A stretch of 64,000 nucleotides of DNA from Cryptomeria japonica. Its lineage: Eukaryota; Streptophyta; Pinopsida; Cupressales; Cupressaceae. Location: NCBI RefSeq assembly GCF_030272615.1, contig NC_081410.1, positions 258,153,533 through 258,217,532 of the forward strand, in the 5' to 3' direction. Shown one piece after another: positions 55,832 to 64,000 of this stretch. Position numbers and translations under genes: made by a program. A model generated the notes under the pieces. The model made no database searches. It saw only the letters and a list, made by a program, of their open reading frames with translations, and was not told the origin of the DNA. Within the stretch, counting starts at the first letter, position 1, and each line of letters opens with the position of its first letter.

Positions 55832-55936
55832 GTCGATGACATTATCTCTGTTGGGAAGAAAGATAGTTCATGCAAAGAGTTTGCTGATCAAATGCAATCA
55901 GAATTTGAGATGTCAATGATAGGAGAGTTATCCTAC
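55832..55936 (+). pseudogene. Copia RT fragment, 35 codons
   Basis: In frame: VDDIISVGKKDSSCKEFADQ followed by MQSEFEMSMIGELSY. This is the copia RT catalytic box with its downstream helix; 17040-16920 (minus) gives DDIVFGG..CKDFATQMQIEFEMSMIGELSF. Nothing copia-like flanks it on either side, so it is a scrap captured by rearrangement. Confidence 0.8.
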
Positions 55937-56260
55937 AAGTGGATAAAAAGGCATGAGATGGATATATTGTAGAGGAGAAAATAAGCATGAGCAAAGGATA
56001 AAGTGGTAAGTGATAGAGTAAGAGAGTTGATTCAGTGTGAGCTGATTGGTGTAGCCAGACAATGCCTACGGATAACAATTTGGCGCATACGAACAACATG
56101 TTAGCGCATATGATAGACATGACAACGCATATAATATATACAACAGCACGACTACGACACAGTTTGGCTCATATCGCAACCAATATAGCGCATCTAACAT
56201 TTAATCTAGTGCTAGCCCAGAGCAATAGGTTCCTTGCAAGCTTTCGAAGCCTCTGCAAAA
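55937..56260. other. Stretch with GCGCAT-rich repeats
   Basis: No gene. Irregular copies of GCGCATA plus ACATG/ACAAC words between 56085 and 56195. Confidence 0.45.
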
Positions 56261-57310
56261 TCTGGATTCTCAGGATATAAGGTCTTGAGTTCATTGAACC
56301 CAACCACTTCAACTGCATCTCTGTCAACAAAATCTGCCTCCTACTTAAGGCATTTGCAACTTTGTTAGACCTTCCACTCGGTAAACCCTCAGGCACATTA
56401 TTAGACACAATGTCCTGAAACTCATTCAACAAACCTGAAACTTCTACAAGCTCCTCTTTACTCTCTTCTCTATCCTATCTAGGAATTAAAGCATAACACA
56501 TACATTCATGTTCCAGGCCTTCCAGAAATTCTCTTCCATCAACAAAACACATTCTACCACTACTACATACCTTTTCTTCCACCTCCTTCAAGGGTTTCAG
56601 CTTATGGCGAACTTCATCCTTTGTTAGGGTATAGGTATTAGCACGACCATCATGTACAACACGCCTATCAAACTCCCATGGCCTCCCTAACAGAATATGA
56701 CATGCATCCATGGGTATGATGTCACAGAGTACCTCATCACGGTAACTGCCAATCTTGAATTTCACCAGGAATTGTTCATTGACCAAAACTTTGTGGCCCT
56801 TCTGCAACTAGGCAATCCAATATGGATTTGGATGTCTTTTCCTCTTTTGCCTCAACTTTGTGACCATCTCTTCGAACACCAGATTATCTGTGCTTCCACT
56901 GTCAATTATCACATTACAACACTTATCTTTGCATTTGCATCTGGCGCAAAATACACTTCCTTTGATTTGGTTCTTTCTCCTCATTTATAAGGGTTCTCCT
57001 GACCACTAGGGCTTCTCCCCTTTCAGCATCATCACGAATGTTCAGACTGGGCTCCTTCATCTGCATGTGCAACTCGTGCATGGTTGTGGACAGCCATAGG
57101 CTCTATGCCCTTTTTCACCACACTGGAAACAAGTTCCTCTGAAACCAAGTCTCCCAGATCCGAGGCCTTCCTCTTCCTCTTCCTCTTCCTTGTTGTTCAC
57201 CATTGTTGAGATCACGGGCGATATAAATTATCACCCTTCTGATTTCGTCTGATACCCCATCATCATTTTTCTTCTAATCCTCATTTTGATTCCGGAAGGA
57301 TCTTCTGCCA
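56261..57310 (-). pseudogene. Internally deleted Ty3 gag-protease-RNase H remnant
   Basis: Minus strand from the right: Arg/Gly-rich GRGRGRGRPR, a zinc knuckle CFQCGEKGHRAYGC (about 57090-57130, complete), the protease active site IIDSGSTDNLVFEEM (about 56895) and HILLGRPWEFDRRVVHDG (56700). After EFQDIVSNNVPEGLP, the usual lead-in to RT, the sequence jumps to NKVANALSRRQILLTEMQ, the end of RNase H. The whole RT and most of RNase H are missing at about 56380. The usual VADALSRR has Asn for Asp. Several stops are present. The protease is close to that at 20081. Confidence 0.8.
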
Positions 57311-57312
57311 CC

Positions 57313-58392
57313 TGTTGTTATCACTCAAAATTGCACCCTTGCTAAGTTGCAGAACTTAGCACTTTGGAGAAACATGGGATCCTTCCAAGTTTGTGGGTCA
57401 CCTATATTGGAAAGAACCTTCAATGAAGGCCGTCTTCCTAATTTGCACTCACCTATAAACTAAACTACACTATTGACTTGTAGAGGAAAAGGGATAGAAA
57501 GAAACACAAACTAAAACTGGAAAGCTTGATAAAGGTGATGCACCAAAACACTAACTAGGACCTGTATAACAGTCTGCACACACAGTTCAATCAATGATGA
57601 AGCTGACAAACACAACTCAATTCTATATGTTTCTTGCATAAATATTTCATAAGAAGGCTTTGGTGCTAATATTCCTAGAAGGAAAGATGCTTCTCACAAC
57701 TAGACAATATTTGCATATCAACGCAACCTGCAACATACATATTATTCTCCAAAAGGTGCTACAATGAGACATAACCACAAGGATTTAAGTAATTTCACAA
57801 GTAGTCGCATCAATCAAACAAATGCACACAATTAGACAGAAAATTGAGAAGGTAAAATGCTTATCTTCATTAATCTCCAAGTTATAAACTGCTATACATG
57901 TCAATATGAGCTACAAAATATGCAGTCTTCTTCTCTCAAGGACTGCGAAAGTCACAAGATGGATAAACAACATAAAAAGAACTAACTTCAAACTGAACCA
58001 ACAAGTGGTTTTTATATCAAAACCTCCCTCCAAAAATCCCTCAAAACAGGACCTAGCAACCAACTTGGGTCGGATGTCTCCAAAAAGCCAAAAATATAGC
58101 AATTGAATCTTCTCCAAAAGAGCTCCAAAGTGTTGAAAAGGTCAACTTTGACCGTGTCCAACCATGAAAGCACACCAACTTCCTCTAAATTGACTCAAAA
58201 TGGCCCTATATTCCTTCCAAATGTTTAGCAAACTTATCATAAATTGCAAGCATATCACTTTTGACTCATCAAAAGTAGTAAATACTCATTACCTTGCATA
58301 AACGCATGCCTAAGTGATTTATAACAACATCACTTAGCACCTTTTTACAAAAAGATTCGATGCAAAGTTGTGAAAAATATATGATGTTACAA
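57313..58392 (-). repeat. LTR-like segment (minus orientation)
   Basis: TG..CA bounded candidate: TGTTATCACTC at 57313 and GATGTTACA at 58392. Minus-strand GATATAAAAACC near 58015 could be its TATA box. It abuts the gag remnant with no primer site, and I see no target duplication, so the edges are tentative. Confidence 0.35.
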
Positions 58393-60460
58393 ATGTAAGG
58401 TAGATTTAACTAAAAAATGAAAATGAATAGAGATAGGCAAAATGCCTATGTTAATCACATACGCTTTGAGGGTAAATAAAACCCTAAAGTAAGGGCACCG
58501 CCGTTCATTTCATTCTTTTCTGATGCTCCTTTGTGGTATGTGCTGCCATGATTGAGGGTTTAATGGAGTTATCTGGAAGGGTTACGCAGAACAAATGCAA
58601 GTTTCGAGCATATGGAAGCTGAGTTTGGTGAGTATTTCGAATGCTCTGTCTGAAATATACCAAGTCGAGCTCTTTAAGAGACAAGGGTGAACATTTATTT
58701 GACTGATAATCCTTCATTCGTAAAGAATCTTTATCGGTGCCTTTACTGTTATTCACGCCCTCAATTTTGGGCTGCACTCTGTGTAATGTGTTATCAAGAT
58801 AATGCTTTGTATGGCTTTTGTGCAGATCACTGTCTCTTGCTAGGAGTCTATGATGACTGTCGAGGAGTGCATTTTGTTCATCTTACATTGGACGTTGTTC
58901 TACATTAAAACTGTGTTTTGAGCTTCTCAATCTAGCCCTTGTTGACCGCTATCCTAAGCTTTGAAACCTTTTCCTCTTGCAGCAATAATGTCTTTAGGAC
59001 TACTCGATATAGCTTGCAATGACCTTTGATCACTGTTTTCTGAGATCACTCATGCTGTTGCTCTCTATTTTCTGCACATTACCATTTTATTATGACTGCT
59101 CCAAAAGAACTGCTCTGTCTAATGACAGTGCCCTGTGTCTTAATGCTCTTAATCCTCTATGACTCTCAACTGTGGCTGCTCATTGCTTATCATATCCCTG
59201 TCCTTAAAAGCTTTGAATATTGAGACAAGACTTTGAATGCATGCTAGGACTGTATTTGTATTCTGTGACTTTTCTTAGTTACTGTGTATTCTCACTATAT
59301 CACTGTTCTTTACAGGCTGCAATTAGACTGCTTTGAAGATTTCTGTGAAGATGACTGCTCCTTTAGATTATTGAACTGCTCATGGATTTGTCATTGTTCT
59401 CTGAAACCTTTGGACTGTGTATGAGGCTTCTTTCTGTCAAAATGCTTTCTTTTCTGACATTATCTCTGTTTTGCATCTGAATTGATGCTGCTCTGTCATG
59501 ATTTGAGTTCTTTGGACAATATGACAAACTCCTCCATAAATGTTTTTTGTATGGGCAACATCTCTGTGCATCGAAGATGTTGAAGGGGTAAAACTCCTTG
59601 GTATGCTATTGTTTCCTTTAGGACCGTGAACTGTCCAGAAGTCTGTAGCTGTTCTTTTTGCATTTGATATCTCTGTCACATTAGCTGCTATTGTTCTTTT
59701 TTACTACAGTTTCACTGTTACTCATATAACTTCAATACATTCTTTTGATTTGCAACTCAATATGGGCTCATGTTAGGTCTGTGAGTAGCTGCACTATGAA
59801 TGCTATTCTGGTTAATGACCATGGGCTGCTCTTTCTATTCCAAGTGGCTGCCCTTTGATGACTGCTACAGCAGAACCCTTATTCACTGTTCCAATGTTTT
59901 TAAAGATCAATAATGACTGCTCTATGGTCCTTACTATCTCTAAAGGGTGCTATTTGAGTGCTTTCTTTTATGAGGACCTCTGCTCTTGACTTCATGAGAT
60001 GATTGCTGCAATCTTTATCCTAGGAGTTCAAACACAAATCTGTCCCTTGAATGCATTCACTATTCTTAACTTCATTCTTTTTGGCAATGATCATGTGACT
60101 TTTCTCCATGGCTGGGACTGTCCATTTACTGCCTCTTACTCTTTGCATACTCTCAAAGGACTGCTATGCTTTTTAGATCTAGGAAAGATTATGTTAATCA
60201 GTTGCTTCTTAACGGATTCCTCTGATTTCTCATGACTGTAACAGTCATTTCTTACCTGCTCTCTGTCATCTTTAGTTGCCTTGGTGAAGAATTTCATTGT
60301 TTTGACAGTGGAGGTTATTACTTTGGCACTGTGATAGAACGGTGCTTAATTTGTCAAAAGCATCCTCTACTCTTGGATTGTGATAGAAATCGCGCGGTTC
60401 TAACAAAATAGCCAAAGTTTCATTCAGTGGGTAGGGGTGTTAATACTTAGTAAAGGATAA
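58393..60460. other. Gene-free stretch rich in CTGCT / ATGACTGCTC words
   Basis: From about 58980 to 60330 the plus strand is pyrimidine-rich with many CTGCTC, ACTGTTC and ATGACTGCTC words (59093, 59350, 59857, 59909). Short open frames on both strands carry no motif. Probably a worn LTR-type repeat. Confidence 0.4.
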
Positions 60461-61740
60461 AATCGAAACCTAGAGTCGCTCATTTTATCTGAGAGTCCCG
60501 AGTTTTCAAGCACTCAAACAACAAAATATTGCAAACACAGGTTGTTGGTCCAAGTGGAACCCTAGCTCGTGCATAAGAAATCGCGCACTTCTTGCAAAAG
60601 TTGTGAATTCCACTTAAGGGTTCGCAGTTTGTTATCTCGCATTTCCTTGAGAAAGGCCGAGTTCTAAACATAGTATGAGAGGCATTTGAGACTATGTAAA
60701 TAATCGCACATTACTTGCAGAATACCTGAGTTTGGTTTGCAAAAGAACACAGAATTCGCACTTTTCAGCTAATAGGCTGAAAAGGTAAAGAAGTTAAAAT
60801 CACGCATAAAGGCTCAAAAGGCCGAAAAGGTGAAAATCGCACATAAAGAACCAAATGCCCGAAAATGAAGCAAGTCAAACTCGCAAAGTCTCCCAAGGGC
60901 CCAAATTTCATAAGCATTTAAAAGAACCACTTAAACTTGAAATGTCAGAATCGCACGAATAAGTCTAAAAGCTTGAAGTTCATAAGAGACATGTTAACTA
61001 AAAGAGAAACCAAATCATGCAAATTCACCTTATAGGCCGAAATTGGTTGGGAAGCAAAAATATCAAAGTCTCACAAATCAGGCTGATAACTCGAAATTTG
61101 CAAAGGGGCGTTTAAAAGAAGTAAAAATCGGTCATTTTGAACAAAGAATCCGTATTTTGCAACTGATGAGGAAAAAGTGCTAAGTCGGTGAGAAATCTCA
61201 CAAAAGGACTCCCAAGCCCGAAATTTGACTTAGAAGGTGTTTCAAAGCGTGTATAATACATCTTGCGTTCAAAGTAAAGGTCTGAATTTTGTTGCAAGAG
61301 AGACATTTAAATTAAAATTTAACATCTCTCAAAACACCTCAAACGGCCGAAAAACTAGTAAAGTGCAAGACATTTGAGCATTAAAAAGGAATTCTCACGT
61401 TTTGGGTCGCACACCCAAAATTCGGCCAAGGAGACATATAGCATGAAAAAGAAACATCTCTCAAAGAGCTTCTCAGGCCCGAAAAACTAAAATGAGAGGT
61501 ATTGCGACTTGAAAGGTCATCTTGCATTTTAATTTAAAAGTCCGAATTTGGCAAACAAAGGCATTTTGAACTTAAATGTAATCTCTCAAAGTTGCTAAAA
61601 GGTCCGAAAAACCCAAGCAAGTTAGACATTTCACTTGAAAGCCAAAATCACTTAAAACATGTAGAAGGCCTGAATTTCGTCTAAGAGAGCGAATCAAGAG
61701 CAAGGACTGAACTTCATATTGGAGAAGAGGGGCATTTAAA
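60461..61740 (+). repeat. Degenerate non-coding repeat block (GGCCGAAA / ATCGCAC)
   Basis: Loosely repeated 70-100-bp pieces with AGGCCGAAA or GCCCGAAA, AAAATCGCAC and ATCTCTCAAA words. Similar to 27122-27527 and 62890-63640 and, inverted, 3448-4440. No gene. Confidence 0.5.
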
Positions 61741-62100
61741 GATAAAATTTAATATGATTGTTAAATTAATTTATTTAATTTTTCAAAATGATTATTAAAA
61801 GTGGAATTGATTGTTTGCAGGTCGACTTCGCTGGAAAGAGCCAGGAGAGAACCTAAAAAGCTTAGATTGAAAACCTGATTGCGATCAAAGCCGGAAGCGA
61901 AGATAAAGAACGCATTGCGGAGCGTAGGATTAAAACGACGAAGCACGGGGAAGCACACCACAACCTGAACCACAAAGTTGAAGTCCATCTTCAAGACCAA
62001 AGATGAAAGAACACTCAAAATGTGCAAAGTTAGAAATGCACAGCTGGAATTAATTCCAGAAAATCAATCTAAAAACTGAATTGTTTAAATGTAAAAGGAT
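61741..62100 (+). repeat. Tail of the degenerate block, shared with 63640-63830
   Basis: AT-rich, then GATTGTTTGCAGGTCGAC..GATCAAAGCCGGAAGCGAAG. The order matches GATCAAGCCGGAAAGTGAAG at 63750, so both blocks carry the same downstream sequence and probably derive from one repeat family. Confidence 0.5.
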
Positions 62101-62889
62101 TGTCTGTGGGCCTCTTCTAATGAATTTAAAATGAGGGGGACACAGGTCAGTTATTTCCAACTACCAGATTGACTTGAATTGATGCCAAGCAGTTGTAGGT
62201 AGTTGAGAAAGTGGTTGGGAGGATAACTGGGGATTGAATGGGCATGGGTTAAAGTTACCAAGTTCTAGAAGGCAGATTAGGACTGTTGGATGCAGTCAAT
62301 CTTGGCCTCTGGTTCAATTTGTAAAATCTATAAAAGGCAAGATGCCTCTCATTGTAAAGGGTTAGAGTTTTTGTAGAAGATTAGATTCTAGTTAGATTGT
62401 TAGAAGGTTAGAATTTAGTAGTTAGGAATAGAGTAGAACTGTTGCAGAAATTGTTGTAATGACAACTAAAATCAATTTATGAACATTGAAGTATGGTGTT
62501 TGTTATCTTGGTTTTCTTTGTTTGCATGGTTTCCTTCAGCATGTTTAGATAGATCCTTTCTGGTGAGGTATTTGATGGATTCGGGTTCATACCATTGGGG
62601 ATATGTTGATTGTGTATCCATGTGTATGGTTAGTCTGAGCCTTTAAAATCGTGCTTAGTTCAATTGCAGGTGTCCATTTGAGTTGCGCCAGAATTGGGTG
62701 TTTAGGCATGCACCTGCAGTCTGAAAATCTTCTAAGTCTCCCTTGAAGATTGCACCATTCTTGCGAGGTTGTGAGTTACTCTAGCCAAGCAGGGATTGGT
62801 TATGTCAAATCCGTCTACTCACACACTAGTCTTGTTAATTTTTAGGTCTCCTAACCCTTCCGTTTGCATTTATTTTTCCCGCAACATCT
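62101..62889 (+). repeat. LTR, family ending ACGTCAACA (copy C), 3' truncated
   Basis: Starts TGTCTGTGGGCCTC and aligns with copy B (49510-49744 and 51176 on) up to about 62889. It shows the undisturbed join at the solo-LTR site. TATA box TATAAAAGG at 62329-62337. Confidence 0.75.
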
Positions 62890-63825
62890 TAGGATGCATT
62901 TATTTGAGTTTTTTTTATGTTAAGTTCATGAAAATGAAACTTGGCTTTGAGTGATATTTTGGCTGATAAAAGACCCAATGAAAGGCCAAACAATGAAGAT
63001 GAAGGGGAGTTAATTAAATGAAGTTCGCATGTTTTTGTTAAAGTCAATGCACGTTGAGTTCACCCCACATAGGTGGCTTTGCATTTGTCTTGCCCATTTC
63101 GTCTTCATAGCCCGAAAACTTCCCCCCAAAATGCCGAAAGTTAGGTAACAAAGGGCATTTAAAGGCCAAAGTGAAATAGTCTTGGGCGTTAAAATAAAGT
63201 CTCCATTGACTTTCAATCACCGAACAAAATACCGAATAGGCAATTCCCCCCTCAAGTATTCCAAGGTGACAAATATTAAAATGTCAAAACATAAACCTTC
63301 TTTTGGCACTTTACATCCAAAACGCCGTACTTTTTCCTTGAGTTGGCAAAACAATAGGTTCATAAACATCATAAAGTGAACTTTTTGGCACTTTTGCTCT
63401 CAATTGCCGAAGTTTCCCCTAAAAAGGAAAACATTAAGTAAAATCATAAAGGGAACTTTTCGGCACTTTGGTTCTAAATCACCAACTTTACACTTTAAAG
63501 TGGCATGATCTTAAGTAAAAAATGAAACGAAGTAAAGGAGGTTCGAATTGTTTTAAAAGTAAATAGCTTTCATTTTCCCCTTTTATTTGCCGAAGCGAAG
63601 CCCAACATTGCCTTGACAACATTTAATATTTGTTAAACTTACTTAAATTTTTTGAGGTGATTGATTCAGGTTGAACTCACTTTTGTAGATCAATGTTGTT
63701 GCAAGGAGTCAAGGGGAAACCTAAAATGCAGATTGAAGATGCGATCATGATCAAGCCGGAAAGTGAAGGTGAAGCACGAGCATGGTGATAACGAATTCGA
63801 CTAGATGAAGGAAACCAAAGTTCAA
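62890..63825 (+). repeat. Degenerate non-coding repeat block
   Basis: Words GCCCGAAAAC, TTGCCGAAG and TTTTCGGCACTTTGG recur at irregular spacing. From 63640 it matches 61780-61960. No gene. Confidence 0.45.
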
Positions 63826-63930
63826 AAACTCAGACTTGCCACGGACTCGGCAAACCAAAAATTTGAACTCGGACTCAGACTTGTGAAAGACTCGCGAAAG
63901 ACTTGGCAAGGACTCGGCAAAAAAAAAACC
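63826..63930. repeat. Short degenerate repeat ACTCGGCAA / ACTTGGCAA
   Basis: At least six copies of GACTCGGCAA-like words within 100 bp, ending in a run of A. Nothing else is recognised to the window end. Confidence 0.7.
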
Positions 63931-64000
63931 GTAGTTTTATAAAAAAACATAAAGAAATTAATGCATTTAGAGAACATAAGAGCCATAATTGAAACATTAC

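Noticed and set aside
58505-58908. Overlapping short frames as possible host exons
   Set aside because: They overlap on opposite strands with no motif, no splice context and repeat-like composition.

Overview
The window looks like intergenic nuclear DNA of a large plant genome, most likely a gymnosperm (conifer-type). That call rests on four things: no host gene, tRNA or rRNA is recognisable; nearly every coding stretch belongs to a retrotransposon; many LTRs begin TGTAATGTCCCC or a close variant; and elements are nested several levels deep. I cannot name the species from the sequence. Almost all coding stretches are broken by in-frame stops and frameshifts, so most are called pseudogenes.

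Layout. 1-969 is an LTR-like remnant, followed by the 3' end of a LINE (970-~2000), an LTR remnant (to 3447) and degenerate non-coding repeats (to ~4440). 6758-27121 is one old minus-strand Ty1/copia element split into three blocks by later insertions. The first insertion (9134-16580) is a gag/protease-only Ty3 element that itself carries two solo LTRs (9701-11283 and 14659-16179). The second (18235-23279) is a solo LTR that contains a complete 3.7-kb gag/protease element lacking pol (18769-22462). Target-site duplications (CTTGC, TATGG/TACGG, TATCT, ATAAG) fix the order of events. 27528-34718 is a nearly full-length minus-strand Ty3 chromovirus with both LTRs, tRNA-Met type primer site, gag, protease, RT, RNase H, integrase and chromodomain, all decayed.

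34719-41690 is a 5'-truncated plus-strand Ty3 element of Tat/Ogre type. Its polyprotein carries a second RNase H upstream of the reverse transcriptase. 41690-48459 is the least ordinary part. A ~2.1-kb array of about 14 hairpin-forming motifs at a ~166-bp period is followed by an AT-rich stretch, a TATA box (44559), a leader with short repeats, a possible GT-AG intron (45033-45235) and a 1023-codon open frame (45238-48309) whose coding pattern runs on past its stop to 48459. This protein is not recognised. It is the longest frame here that shows no internal breaks.

48556-64000 holds two LTRs in tandem (48556-49509, 49510-51974), the second with a solo LTR just after its TATA box, then the 3' half of a decayed plus-strand chromovirus with its LTR (51975-55633), a 35-codon copia RT scrap, an internally deleted minus-strand Ty3 remnant (56261-57310), further LTR-like pieces and degenerate repeat blocks. 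Loss of catalytic acids by G-to-A changes (Asp to Asn, Glu to Lys) recurs across several elements. This fits decay of methylated cytosines in silenced repeats.
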